NCBI GenBank assembly: GCA_018136815.1
Contig: CM030941.1
Span: 424,939-488,938, forward strand
DNA from: Isochrysis galbana
Taxonomy: Eukaryota > Haptophyta > Isochrysidales > Isochrysidaceae
Direction of reading: 5' to 3'
DNA length: 64,000 nt
The notes under the pieces are model-generated. The model made no database searches. It had not been told where the DNA came from and saw only the letters and a program-made list of their open reading frames with translations. Both the position numbers and the translations under genes were made by a program. Positions 1-10,115 of the stretch are shown here, piece by piece; positions within the stretch are counted from its first letter, which is position 1, and each line of letters begins with the position of its first letter.

Positions 1-443
1 CGTCCTCTCCTCTCCCCAAAGGGCAGACGTGTCACTTCCAGCACACAACACACGCGCCAGCTATCGACTATCGAGCGCCCTTCCTTCCGACAGCTGACAT
101 GCCAATGCCAACGCGCAACGCGCCCACTCAGATGCAGCCTGGTCACACTCACTAGTCACTAGGGGCTAGGGGCCACTATGGAGGTGCGGAGGGCACCGGC
201 TACAACGGGAGATTGAAGTGCTAAGCAAGCTCCGTAAGGGTTCCGGTGGGATGGATCAGCAAAAAAAATGGGGGGTTTAGGGGCCTATTAGCTATTAGAT
301 AGTGTGATCATAGCTAAGCTGTGCCTGTGCCTGGGCGCAAATTTCAGATTTGGGTGCTGATTTGACCTAGTTATGACAATGCGAAGTCGTTGTCTTCAAA
401 GATACCGGTAGTCTTAGTCTTCGTTGCGCCCCTTCTACCGCTT
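1..443. other. No gene seen
   Basis: No protein family, RNA gene or clear repeat could be recognised in this leftmost stretch. It is mixed-composition DNA with a short A-run near 260 and no convincing long reading frame of its own. Confidence 0.5.
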
Positions 444-545
444 ATGTCTTATGTGCGGGATTGCCATGAGTGTACTTTAGACTTTATAGGTAACCCTCTA
501 CCTAAACCGCTCGTTCTCGTTGCGCCCTCTAAGGGACAATTCGCC
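444..545 (+). pseudogene. Scrap of Ty3/gypsy integrase zinc-binding region
   Basis: Read from the ATG at 444, the translation contains YVRDCHECTL and, a few residues later, PLPKPL. The full chromovirus in this window (minus strand, about 20.25-20.30 kb) has YVRECHECTLGKPLPRPL at the C-x2-C end of its HHCC integrase zinc-binding domain. The scrap carries about five extra residues between the two blocks, and no HH half or catalytic core is present next to it. I read it as a decayed fragment of a related element on the opposite strand. The surrounding open frame (390-971) continues into antisense of the SDR gene and is not a gene. Confidence 0.6.
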
Positions 546-754
546 CGGTTCTGTTGCGAAGAGAGCGTGTGCGATGGCGATGCTGCTGGCGCTCTTGGCC
601 GCCCTTGTCAACGCGATGGTGCCGGAGCGATACCAGGGAACGGGAGTGGCTACACAGTTGATGAGCAAGGCCGCGTGCGGGGTGAGATTATGATAGAAAA
701 ATTTACACGCTCCACTTACGCATACAATGCAGGAAATGCGCCCACCGCTGCACC

Positions 755-1764
755 TCACCGAGCCGACCGGCCTTCCATCAATTTGAAGAAAGCGGCAGGC
801 CACAGTGCACGCAGCAGCATGGCACCGCGCGCGTACGCTGGCGCCGGCACAATCTGCGGCGACCCAGCCGCCACCCCGTCGGCAATCAACTTGGCGAGCT
901 CGACGGGATCCATCCCCTTCTTCGCATTGTCGTCGGCGGTCCCATCCCCGCCGATAGAAGATGCAGCATGATCGGTGGCAATGTAACCAGGTGCGACGAG
1001 GGTGACGCCCACCAGCTTGGACGCCACCTCCGCACGCAGCGCATCACAGTAGCCCACAAGTGCCGCCTTGGAAGCTGCGTAGGACCTGCAATGCGAATCA
1101 AGTAGACATGAGCTGTCGAAATCGGCCCTAGCTCGCACGAAGGCAGGTGACATGCACTATTGATTATGTACGACCGGGGCATCCAGCAGGCCATGCAGAT
1201 AGGTAGCTTTTGCGCAAAGTGGTTTATGTGCTGGCACGAGGCTCACGAGCGCTGCGGCTGGCCGAAGAAGCCCTGGACGGAGGAGACGGCGACTACGGCG
1301 CATCCGTCCCCCATCTCGAGCATTGGTGGCAGGGCCTCGCGGATCAAGGCGACGCTTCCCTCGAAATTGGTCGCCATGATTCGGCGGTGCGCCTCGGCGG
1401 ACGTCTCGACAGCCGATGTGCGCTGCCCGAGGCCTGCATTGCAGATGAGCACCTGTATTGGGCCGCCGAGGAGTTGAGCGGCTTGATTCACCTTGTCGCC
1501 CAGCTCGGTCGCCGTCTCGCCCGCCAAATCGAGCGGGAGCACGTGGACGAGCTGCGGGTTTGCGCACGATTCCGCAACAGCCTGCAGGCGCTCCTGCCTC
1601 CTCGCGGCGATAGCGAGGGTGGCGCCGCGCGCAGAGAGCTCTCGCGCGAGCGCTTCGCCCAGTCCCGACGATGCGCCCGTCAGGAGCACCCGCTTTCCCG
1701 CCCAGAACGCCCCTGAGGACGGAGAGCACATCAGCAGGGGCATCGCCAGCCACACGCTGCGCAT
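755..1764 (-). CDS. Short-chain dehydrogenase/reductase, two exons
   Basis: A classical SDR oxidoreductase, closest in feel to the DHRS7/DHRS7B type; it would oxidise or reduce an unknown hydroxyl/keto substrate with NAD(P)(H). Two exons join as complement(755..1085, 1247..1764), giving 282 residues. The 161-bp intron has a GTGAGC donor and a TTGCAG acceptor, and splicing joins QRS to SYAASKAAL exactly at the active site. Visible motifs are the cofactor loop TGASSGLG (about residues 29-36), NAG (109-111), the catalytic Ser in VSS (161-162) and YAASK (Tyr175, Lys179). The length is normal for the family. The N-terminus (MRSVWLAMPLLM) is hydrophobic and could be a signal or anchor. The ATG at 1764 is the first in frame. 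The fold is certain, the substrate unknown. Confidence 0.88.
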
Positions 1765-2724
1765 CCCGCTCGCCGCCGACGAGGGCGAGGAGACGGAGGG
1801 AGTTGGGTACGAGAAATCTGGATAGGAGTACTCTAGAGATTACTTAAATGTGGAAAGCGGGTGGCCGCGGGAGGGGGGGGGAGGGGAGCGCGGGGGGGGG
1901 GGGGGGGGGGGGGGCTCTCCCCGCCAGAGCCGACGGGGCATGGTTCGATGAGAATAAGGAGAATACATATGAGAAAACGAGGAAACTGAGATGGGGGAAT
2001 GCGGCTGTGTGTGGAAGCTGTCCAGCTTTCATTCTTATGAACGGACGAAACGCGAAACGCTGAGTAAAGACCATTAGCGCGAGGTCACGCGCGGGCGGCT
2101 GGGCAGCCTGTGCCAGTACGGCCTCCATGCTGCTGGAGTCCGAGTGCAGCATGCTGTGTGCACAGGATGATGGCGCCCCACACGCCACACGGACCTCGGC
2201 CACCAACGCCGGCCTCGCGCTCCATCTAGGAGCGCCGCCCACTGGAGGCGCGGTGCGGCGGGCAGCTGCCGAGTGCCGAGGCACCTCGGCGCACGATCGG
2301 CTGCGTCCTCTTCCTCCTCATTGCGCGCGCCGCGCGCGCGCGAGGCACGGTCGGGGTTGGGGTTGAACATGGGGATTGAGGAGAGTGAGGGGAGGAGGGA
2401 GGGGGGGGGGAGCGGGAGCGCGCGGCCGGAGAAGAGGGAGGAGCGTCGCGCAAGTCGCAAGTGGCAAGTGGCAAAGGGGCAGGCCCGCCCCACCGGTATC
2501 ACTGTTTTTTGGACTGTTTTTGGCTGTGTTTCTATGAAAGCCCAAAACAGCCTGTGTTTGCTGTGTTTGGAAACCTTCTGGCTGTGTTGCCCACCTAGGG
2601 CGCGGACCTTGTACATACGAGTACATGTTAGAACTTGTACGAGTATATATTTATTATTACTGCTAGTACTCATGTAACCTATATAGTAGTACACCAGACA
2701 GCAGAGGGGGAGGAAGCTCACGGG
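1765..2724. other. Intergenic, low complexity
   Basis: A long G-run lies at about 1889-1913, followed by GC-rich DNA and a purine-rich patch near 2380-2440. Open frames here (for example minus 1844-2284 and 2074-2721) translate to low-complexity Pro/Arg/Ser strings and are not supported as genes. A TATA-like AT stretch (about 2643-2655) sits some 70-80 bases before the CacyBP-like start codon and could be its core promoter. Confidence 0.5.
2506..2590 (+). repeat. Dispersed repeat, copy 1 (GCTGTGTTT-rich)
   Basis: This stretch repeats variants of GCTGTGTTT and GTGTTTGGAA. The reverse complement of about 52642-52725 is visibly related: the same order of GCTGTGTTTC, an A-rich spacer with a GCCNAAAACAG-like core, and TGTTTGGAA...CTGTGTT. 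I take them as two diverged inverted copies of one dispersed family. Boundaries are approximate and no coding content is evident. Confidence 0.4.
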
Positions 2725-3405
2725 ATGGGCCCCGCTGGCCGCCGCGCCGAGTGGGAGGCCATTGCGGCGGAGTGCGAGCGTCTCCTTTCCCTCTCACGCC
2801 GAGAGCGAGTGCGCCAGCTGCTCTCGTCGCAGCGGGAGCATGCTAGAGCGGCCGCCCGCACACCCTCGACGTCGCCGTCCACCACCGCCACCCAGCCCTC
2901 CACCGGCTCGGCTCCTCGTGCGAGAGAGCCATCCTCGCCCTTCAGCTCTTACGCTTGGGACCAGAGCGCAAAGATGATCAAGATCTACTTGCCTCTTGAG
3001 GCAGCCGCACAGCTCGACAGTGACGCCGTCAGGGCCAGGTTCGGCCGAGAAGATGTCTGCATCGACGTCTGCGGCCTGCCGGGCCCACCACACAATCGCA
3101 GATTTGCGGTGCGCTTGGGCGGCCAGGTAGAACCCAATGCGTGCTCGTGGGTGCTCAAGCCGCCCGGCACGTTGCTGGTCAAGCTCCGGAAGGCGGATGA
3201 GGGCAAACAGTGGGAGACGCTCGACGACTCGGCGGCTCGGAGGCGTCGAGAGCGGGAGGAGCGTTCTAAAAGCAATGAGGGCAAGAGCACCGCCGAGCTC
3301 CTCAGGGACATGTATGCTGAAGCTGATGACGAGGATCGCGCAAAGCTCGCTCATGCCTGGGAGGTCGGACGCGCAAAGCGTGAGGAGGACGCTAGACTGC
3401 GATGA
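2725..3405 (+). CDS. CacyBP/SIP-like protein (calcyclin-binding protein, CS domain)
   Basis: Predicted homologue of calcyclin-binding protein/Siah-interacting protein, an adaptor linking ubiquitin ligase components and Hsp90/S100-type partners in animals; its algal role is unknown. Single exon, 226 residues, about the length of the animal protein. The N-terminal helical part (AAECERLLSLSRRERVRQLL) resembles the CacyBP dimerisation helix. A CS (p23-like) domain follows from about residue 75 (SYAWDQSAKMIKIYLPL) to about 165 (GTLLVKLRKA). The C-terminal SGS-like part has ELLRDMYAEADDEDRAKLAHAW, matching the family's L-x2-(L/M)-Y-x-(D/E)-(G/A)-DD pattern. The ATG at 2725 is preferred over the upstream frame from 2635, whose hydrophobic, AT-rich translation looks like a leader region. 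Confidence 0.85.
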   Translation: MGPAGRRAEWEAIAAECERLLSLSRRERVRQLLSSQREHARAAARTPSTSPSTTATQPSTGSAPRAREPSSPFSSYAWDQSAKMIKIYLPLEAAAQLDSDAVRARFGREDVCIDVCGLPGPPHNRRFAVRLGGQVEPNACSWVLKPPGTLLVKLRKADEGKQWETLDDSAARRRREREERSKSNEGKSTAELLRDMYAEADDEDRAKLAHAWEVGRAKREEDARLR

Positions 3406-5082
3406 TACCGGATGGTAGCAGCACGATCGCCTCGACGGACGGAGGGCGTCGCGTGCAACACCAGCTCGTAGCTCAACGCAGGCGAGGACGCGAGACATAT
3501 GGCATTTTTCACTTCAACCAAGGAGGCCCAGACCGACAACCACTTGTTACCTTGACTATTGACTTTTTCAACTTAATGCGTGAGTGTTGGCAGGGAGTAG
3601 CTCTGCCCGTGGTCCTGGCGCAGGCCTACTATGGATCTCCTCTCACTATTGCTACCCACACACCCTTACTATGCTCCGTATTTGTCTGTATTTGTATTCT
3701 ACTTTTTAGTGTTAGTGTGATTGCGATTGCGACGTGAAATGAAGTCCAAAAAAGCGGTTCTGGAGTTTCAATTTAAATATTTAACGCAATACCCCACCAC
3801 ACGCCCGCAGGAGCATGGTGGGACCTCGAGCGGGGCCATAGCGCACAACAAGCGGCGCAAAGGCAAAGGAATTCTTGGCCCCCCGCTCACGAAACAAGTA
3901 CTCGCTTCCAGGAAAGATGGAGGGAATCTTCGTTTTCTTCCCCTCCAAAGGGAACCTCGAACCCCTCAAGTTGCACCTTCTTTACTCAGTCCCCCCTGGT
4001 TGAGATTCTCCGCGCCAGCTCTAATCGACCTCCAGGCTCTGCAGGATCTAGGAGTGCGGAGCGATCAACGAGGGAGAGGCAAGATGGGCAAGGGCCAAGC
4101 CCCGGCCCTATCTGCCACCTGAATTGTGTCCCATCACCCCATGCAGGCCATCTGCCATCTGGGGACCTGAAGGTGGGCCGCACGCGCGCGCCATGCGCCA
4201 TAGTCCCGTGCCGCAGGGAAGAAAGGAACCGGGTGGACAAGAAATGCCTGTTGTGTGCCTTCCGCGGTAGCAGCCGCGGCAGTGGCAGTGGTAGCGGGAG
4301 GGGCCTCACTAGGCGTCCTTGCACAACAGGCCTGTGCGGAACATCCTGATTTGCCAGCGGCAAGGACATCATTCAGAAGACCTCCCCAGCCGCCGTCGCC
4401 GTCGCCATGGCGCGAGCTCGATCGCCCCACCTCCACCTCCACCTCGAGGGCGTCCTCGACGCCCTCGTCCTCGTCGGCGTCGCCCGCAAACAAGTAGGGC
4501 TCGGGATTTTCGGGCGGCAGTTCATCGTCTGACGGTAGACACTCGTCCCATTGGTGCATGCCGCCATCCATGCACCTCTCACTGCCCTTCAGACCCCCAG
4601 AGACCGGCGTGCTCATGGCGCCCAGGAGAGGGAGCCACGAAGCACCCTCGCGAGTGCTTCCCCCGGCGTTTTAAGAGATACAAAGGTGAGGTGACGGCGG
4701 TGCCCCGTGCACATTTGGATTAATTAGTTCGCAGCGCGCGGGCACCCCTACGCATGCAGCGTGCGCAACAAGCGGGGGGGCGATATCAAGAGTGCCCACG
4801 CGACCCTCCTTTGGGGGGGGGGGGTATTGGCCTCCCCCTCAATACTATGATGCGTGCAACAAAGAGTACGGGGACAACGTGACACAATAAGGGATGAGGA
4901 GCTAGGGTGATGCCGCCACAGCACAGCGACTTCCATCTCCAGCGCCCCCCGTACCTCTCTCACCTGTTGACATTCAGAGGGCCGATGAAAGAATTGGAGA
5001 GGCTTCGCTTCTCTTTCTCCCTCGCAACGATTTCCACATGGTAATAAGTATTTTGTTGCATCCGGTCGTGGATCGCTGACGC
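3406..5082. other. Intergenic region with one doubtful ORF
   Basis: Apart from the doubtful minus-strand ORF at 4134-4616, no recognisable gene is seen. A G-run lies at about 4817-4827. The plus-strand frame 3721-4122 has no family resemblance. Confidence 0.4.
4134..4616 (-). CDS. Hypothetical acidic protein, doubtful
   Basis: A 160-residue open frame from an ATG at 4616. The first half is strongly acidic (DECLPSDDELPPENPEPYLF, then GDADEDEGVEDALEVEVEV), which is unlike the Arg/Ala/Pro strings that random GC-rich antisense frames give here. The second half is low-complexity Ala/Thr and ends without a recognised domain. It could be the first exon of a spliced gene or chance. No family was recognised. 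Confidence 0.28.
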   Translation of the reverse strand: MSTPVSGGLKGSERCMDGGMHQWDECLPSDDELPPENPEPYLFAGDADEDEGVEDALEVEVEVGRSSSRHGDGDGGWGGLLNDVLAAGKSGCSAQACCARTPSEAPPATTATAAAATAEGTQQAFLVHPVPFFPAARDYGAWRARAAHLQVPRWQMACMG

Positions 5083-6360
5083 TCAGCTTGTGCCTATGCA
5101 AACTCCTCGCGAGCCCATGTCCTCGTCGCCGCTTCCACTGCAGCGTCTATGTGATTCCCGCTGTCTCTTGCCTACTCTGCATGCAGCCTCTACTAGCTCC
5201 TCGTTCCCTTCCCTCACCTCGTGTGTAAGAGTAGTCGCTCCCTCACATAGCGGGCGATTCGGCCTCCTTTCCTTAGGGAACGCCTCACACGCGCGTGTCG
5301 AGGTAGTTGCGACGTCCACCGGAGGGGCGGGCGTCGGTGGGGAGAGGACAGCCTCTGCCTGCTCAACGGACGAGTCCCAGCCAACATTCTCAGCCACTTG
5401 TCTAATGTTGATGTTGATCCGGTGGTGCTGAATCCACTCGGCGACGTGGCGCTCACGTTCTGCCCCAAGCTCGGAGGCGTATGCCTCGGCGGTCATGCTC
5501 GCTCTCACGCCCTCAGCAAAATATTCAGGGCACGTCCCGTCATAGATGCGCGCGACGCCGTGATAGTGCGAGCGTGACGCGCCTCCTTGCACGATGACAT
5601 CGCCGGAGCGCAATAGGATGGGTATGGGCTCGACATCGCGCGTCTCGCCGCCCAAGAGGAAGAGCGCGCTTAGACCAAAGGAGAGCGACACAATTGGGGC
5701 GGACTGGTAGGGCTCCGCGTCATCGAGATGTCCACCTGTCCGGTCGGTTGGTGGGGCGGGCGCGCACCCGTCGAGAGTGAAGAGCGCCGGGCGACGCACG
5801 CATAAGGGGGAGCACCCGCAGGCAGCTCGCAGCATACCCATTGTGGACTTGGAGTGGTAATAGTTGACAATTGCGGCCTCGGGGCGAATTGCGTAGCCGG
5901 CCGCGTGGGCGAGCTCGGAGGTAATTGCGCCGAGCTCTCGCGGGAACGGCGAGCGTCTGCGCGCGTCGTACCGCCTGGGCGTCCACTGGTAGTGGTATCC
6001 AAGCGTGACCCAGCTGAGCTTGTGCAGGAGCGAGTGGCCGGCGAGATGCGCGTCGAAGAGGCGCGAAACGGGCCCGTGATGGAGGAGCAGATTCGACTCA
6101 TTTGGTGGCTCAGCCCACTCGCACAGCGCCGCCGCACACAGCCGCAGCTGCTGTAAAGGAGAGAAAGGAGAGCGCAGCAGACGGAAGCCTTCGGCACCCT
6201 CCAGCTCGTAGACGCGGGCGCTCTGCAGCCATCGCGCGGCGTCAGCGCGGGGAGGAAGCGCGCGCACACGCCCGTCCCAACGGTCCACGTCCACCACCTC
6301 CGCGTCGCTCGCTGACGCCACACGCCAGCGCTTCTCGGCCTGACGGTAGGCGGACGCCAT
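5083..6360 (-). CDS. ALKBH1-like Fe(II)/2-oxoglutarate dioxygenase
   Basis: AlkB-family dioxygenase of the ALKBH1 type; characterised relatives demethylate nucleic acids (tRNA, mitochondrial tRNA, DNA) using Fe(II), O2 and 2-oxoglutarate. Two exons, complement(5083..5735, 5838..6360), 391 residues from the ATG at 6360. The 102-bp intron (GTATGC...CGACAG) is a multiple of three and contains no stop, so an unspliced frame runs straight through it. Splicing turns an interrupted iron site into STMGGHLDDAEPYQSAP, with His-x-Asp at HLD. Further signatures are LGYHYQWTPRRYD, the strand SLSFGLSALFLLGG, LRSGDVIVQGG and SRSHYHGVARI, supplying the second iron His and a 2-oxoglutarate Arg. The C-terminal 110 or so residues are not conserved with the core. 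A poly-A/T run just upstream (about 6391-6400) argues for 6360 as start rather than 6414. Confidence 0.85.
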   Translation of the reverse strand: MASAYRQAEKRWRVASASDAEVVDVDRWDGRVRALPPRADAARWLQSARVYELEGAEGFRLLRSPFSPLQQLRLCAAALCEWAEPPNESNLLLHHGPVSRLFDAHLAGHSLLHKLSWVTLGYHYQWTPRRYDARRRSPFPRELGAITSELAHAAGYAIRPEAAIVNYYHSKSTMGMLRAACGCSPLCVRRPALFTLDGCAPAPPTDRTGGHLDDAEPYQSAPIVSLSFGLSALFLLGGETRDVEPIPILLRSGDVIVQGGASRSHYHGVARIYDGTCPEYFAEGVRASMTAEAYASELGAERERHVAEWIQHHRININIRQVAENVGWDSSVEQAEAVLSPPTPAPPVDVATTSTRACEAFPKERRPNRPLCEGATTLTHEVREGNEELVEAACRVGKRQRESHRRCSGSGDEDMGSRGVCIGTS

Positions 6361-6544
6361 CGCCACGAGAGTCGCCGCCGTCTCAGTGCCAAAAAAAAAA
6401 TACTCTGGTAGCACTGTGAATACCTCAGTATCAGTACTACCTCAGCAACCCACGTGGGGAGCGTTCTCTCAAGCTGGCAGCGGCTTGGGAAATTGCCCAG
6501 TCCACCGTGAAGTCGAGCGAACGCGACGCCCTGGCTTCGCGCGC
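6361..6544. other. Short spacer
   Basis: Spacer between the ALKBH1-like start and the methyltransferase relic. It holds a 10-base A-run and nothing else recognised. Confidence 0.4.
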
Positions 6545-7395
6545 ATAACGGCGCAAGACCGGCATCCACTGAGCTGCCATTGCACCGGCAATGCCCACAT
6601 AGGCACATAGGTGCGGCTGCGAAGGGCGAAGGGCGCCACGGTGCCACGGTGGGGCGACAGGCGACGGCGACGGCGATAGCGATAGATCCGCCATAGCGGA
6701 TAGACGTGCCTCGACAATCTTCGAAGGCTACAAGGACGGGGGTGAAGCAGTCAGGTACATGCCAGCTGCTTTTTATGGCCCGTGCCGTGTTGCCACGGCT
6801 GCACAAACTGCCGCGGTCGCAACCCGCAACCCCCCGACTAAGGCTAAGGCAGAGGCTTCCACGTGCATTCGAGGATTTCCGACAGCAACGAAAGGCGCGT
6901 CAGCGCTTGCCATGGCGAGGAAGACTCTAGCGGCGGATTTGAGAGCCTGGCGACGTCCCGGTTCCCGATCGAGCCACTAGCAACTCACCGCCGACAAATA
7001 CGTGCACGGCGGATGCGCGACCACGAGGTCCCAACGTCCCAACCGAGGTTTTGAATGTGAAGATGTGAAGAGCATCTCCGCGGAAGGGGGGGTGTAGTCG
7101 ATCTCCGACGGCCGTAGATCGCACGTCGCGACGTGCGCTCCGGCGAGTATAAACATCGAAGACACGACCCCGTTAGCTTCACTGACGACAAGAACGCGGC
7201 GTCGAGGTCGAGGAATCCCCTCTGCCGCGTCGAGCGTCACGGCGTCGTGGTCGTGGATCGCCGCTAGCTCAGCGCAAAGCTCGTCAAAATAGGCCGGCAA
7301 TACAGCAGATGGTGCTGAATGAGTGCTCGCGTCCGGCCACCGCAAGGCGAGAGCAGCTTCGGCGAGATGGTGAGGCAATAAGATGACGGAGGAAC
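6545..7395 (-). pseudogene. Relic of the chromovirus-type methyltransferase domain
   Basis: Decayed copy of the methyltransferase domain carried by the chromovirus (24.28-25.06 kb). Shared blocks, in order: LP.HF/YFDELCAEL, RVLVV.E..GVVSSMF.LAGA, VATCDL.PSEIDY, WDLV.AHPPCTYLSAVS, WL.(R/Q)EPGRR.AL.SAARVF, APFVAV.NPRMH.EA, LVGGL, QFVQPW.HGTGH.K and the final LRSRTYV-like block near 6.6 kb. Inactivating changes are visible. A TAG at 6977-6979 stands where the element has a Gln codon (a CAG-to-TAG change). The ENP motif reads GNP. There is at least one frame change after LVGGL. No gag, protease or RT sequence flanks it, so it is either a clipped fragment or a once-independent gene. It lies head-to-head with the glycosyltransferase gene. 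Confidence 0.8.
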
Positions 7396-7670
7396 GAGGA
7401 ACCGCTAGCCCGGGCACGGGAGGCCCCAGAATCTTCAGATTTTTCTTATCGATGCGCCCACGCACTGATAAAGGCGAAGGTGGCCGTTGATGCAAAGGAA
7501 ACTCACAAGGAGAAGAGCAACAGTCAACAGTATAACAGTATGTAGTGAACAGTATGTAGTATGTAGTGCGTAGTACTAGGAATAGGAATTTGAGTTGGAG
7601 TAGCTCAGTACGAAGTAAATTTACTTCCCTATATATTTTTGTTCTGTCCGTCCTGCGGCGGCCGGCCGCG

Positions 7671-9677
7671 ATGGGCGCGGCGGCGCGGCGGCATCGCCTC
7701 TGGCCTCTGCTCTGGCTCTATGCTGTGTGCGGTGAGGAGACAAGGCCGGAGGATCGATGGTTGAGCAGGGGGCCACGCCGCCGTCTCTGGGAGCACTGGA
7801 TGACCCGGGCTACGCCCACAGATGGCTGCGTGCGCGAGCAGCGTGCAAAGACCAATCTGCTACAGCTTCTACCAAGCCTTCCTGGCGCCGACCTGAGCAA
7901 GGACGACGGGCGGTGCAGCCGGCGGTACGACACGATCAACGCCGCATGGAGTGCATGTCTTGACGAGGTCAGTGCCCCAACCGTCTCGTGCCCTCTCCTC
8001 GGCGTGCACGACGCGAGCGTGGGGACAAGGTAGAGATGGTGCAGCTATGCCTGTGCAAGCAGTGTGAGCGATATGAGCAGTGCGAACGGGGACCTCGCTG
8101 GTCGCTGTGTAAGTGCACTGAAGGTCAGAACCCACGGGGGCCTGCTCGCACATCCTGGGGCCCGCGTGGTCCATCAACGCACCGTTGCGCGTATGCTGCC
8201 ATGAGGCCGGGCGCTCTATGCACTCCCACAGCCCCAGCAATGTACGGCTCAGACCGCCCCGTCATCCCCCGTTACGTTTTCCGAGAACCGCGTCTCACCT
8301 CCACTGTCTCCCCCTTGCTCAGCCACGCTGCACGGGTGTTGTGCGCGACAACGGTATCTATTGCTCAGGCGTGAGGAAGGCGTTCGAGCTGCGGGGAGGT
8401 GGCACTGAGCCTTCGAGGCGTACCAACGCTTGGGTTTGCGGCAAGCGCCTCGCGGAGACGGAGATCGCCGAGAAAGCGGCCCTCCCGCCCAATAGCGGCG
8501 CTAATATGGAGGAGGGCTTCCTGTTCATCGTGCACGGAGGATGCGCCCGACCTGGCTACAACTGCACCCATGTGCTCGAGTTGCGCGAGGCGGTTGGATC
8601 GTTGCGTGCGATTCCGATAGGGGGGCGCCCGATCGCAGTTTTATCTGATGGTGCGATCCCTGCGTCTTTCCTCACTTCTGAGCTGGGGATCAACTACGTA
8701 TGCCCGCTCAATAGGCAGCGCGGCGGAGCAAGGGACAGCCTGCAAGAGGACCCAAGCCCGATCGATGATGACCCGCGGGTGAAGAAGGTGAGTTTTAGTG
8801 GGTTGCCTCTCTGTGCTTGCGGTTGAGCTAGTCTAGGTCACAGCCATGGACTAGGCATCGATCTCCCACCCCACCCCACTCCACCCGTTGGTTGGCGTGC
8901 GGACATCGCTCTCCCAGCCGTGTCCTCATGGTCCTTTTCCGTCCCGCTCCCCTTGGGCAGCTACGTGCATATCCTCAGTCGCCTTTTGAGCGCACCATCT
9001 TCCTCGACGGCGACACCTACGTCCGCTCGGTAGACGTACTACAGCTCTTCAGCCTGCTGCATTCTTTTGATCTGGCGGCCGCATTTGAATGTTGCCGATT
9101 GCGCTGGGCCGAACCCAGGCTGCCTTACGACAGGACGGGCTTAATGCGGGGGTGGGAGATGCAGACCGGCGTGATGGCTTATGCAAGGTGAGCCGCCGCT
9201 CTCTATCATGATGTGTAGAAATGGGAGACTGATAGCCAGCCCTGGTCCTACGTGTTATTCTAGTCCTTGCCCCTGCCTGCTCTCAAGCACGGCACATGCT
9301 CCCACAGGAACGCACGCACACTCTCCTTTTGGACCGAGACATCTAGGATATACCTCGAACGAGGCGGCTCCTATTGGACAGCCCGCTCTTCGGGTGAGCA
9401 AGGCGCCGCAACGCTCGCGCTCGCCTCTACCGACATTCGTTTCTTCCCCTTGCCGCCTGCCTTCAACGCACGGCCATACACCATGTTCCAGTGGGCACGT
9501 GTTTTTGGCACCGCCGTCTACCACGGCAAGGAGCTCTGGCGCCGCCGCTACGATGAGGGAGCGCCGCTTGCGGGGCAGCAGGCTGAACCCAACGACATGG
9601 TGGCGTACCGCCTAGCACGAGACTGGGCCCAAGCGGCCGACGGGATTCGGAGGCATCATGGAGAGCCTTATCGCTAA
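7671..9677 (+). CDS. Secretory-pathway glycosyltransferase, four exons
   Basis: Predicted nucleotide-sugar glycosyltransferase entering the secretory pathway. Exons 7671..7967, 8323..8787, 8961..9187, 9308..9677 give 452 residues; introns of 355, 173 and 120 bp have GTCAGT, GTGAGT and GTGAGC donors, and all phases agree. The N-terminus (RRHRLWPLLWLYAVCGEE) is a signal peptide or type II anchor. A small Cys-rich part follows, with YDTINAAWSACLDE spliced to PRCTGVVRDNGIYCSG. The catalytic domain has an LREAVGSLRAI...PIAVLSDG strand-helix start, a DxD motif in ERTIFLDGDTYV (sugar-nucleotide/metal site), then EMQTGVMAYAR-NARTL across the last splice and GEQGA. This fold is shared with GT8-like and related algal transferases. 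Donor and acceptor sugars cannot be read. TATATATT at about 7631 lies 40 bases before the ATG at 7671. Confidence 0.75.
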
Positions 9678-10115
9678 TGTGCTAGGTATGAGATTACTTG
9701 TCATAGTGGCATCTAAGGATGGCTGAGGCAAGGTAAAGGGAGTAGTCCAAATGCAAGAGGTGTGCGCGTGAATTTGCCTTCCCCAACTACGCTATCGCAT
9801 AGCTTAAACTTTAGACTTTAGCTTCCCTATGATAAAAATATAAAATATACCAGAGGAGCTTTGACCACCAAAAGAAAACTCCCCCCCCCCCCCCCCTTTT
9901 TTTTTATCTGGTAGGTTTGCGGGTGTGAGCCGCTGCTGTCCTGCCGGCGCGCCCGCAGCGGTGCGGGCATCCCTCAGCCAGCCGGAGCGAACCTCGCGAC
10001 GGCGTGCGTGCAGGCGTGCGGCAGGCACGAGTGGTCGCCTGCTGCGATTCTCTTCCGCCGCATACCTCACCTTCTCCTCAGCCTCGAGCCGCGCGACACG
10101 GTTTCCTTTGGGCTA
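9678..10115. other. Intergenic with poly-C/poly-T tract
   Basis: An AT-rich patch at about 9790-9850 is followed by a C-run (about 9881-9897) that passes directly into a T-run to about 9906. No gene is recognised. Confidence 0.5.

Noticed and set aside
390-971. A 193-codon plus-strand gene
   Set aside because: Its start is an integrase scrap and its end is antisense to the SDR exon.
1889-1913. G-run as telomere or origin-like structure
   Set aside because: Similar runs occur throughout the window between genes; no telomeric unit is present.
5670-6806. Minus frame of 378 codons overlapping the ALKBH1-like gene
   Set aside because: Another frame of the same strand with no domain; the ALKBH1 motifs lie in the 5083 frame.
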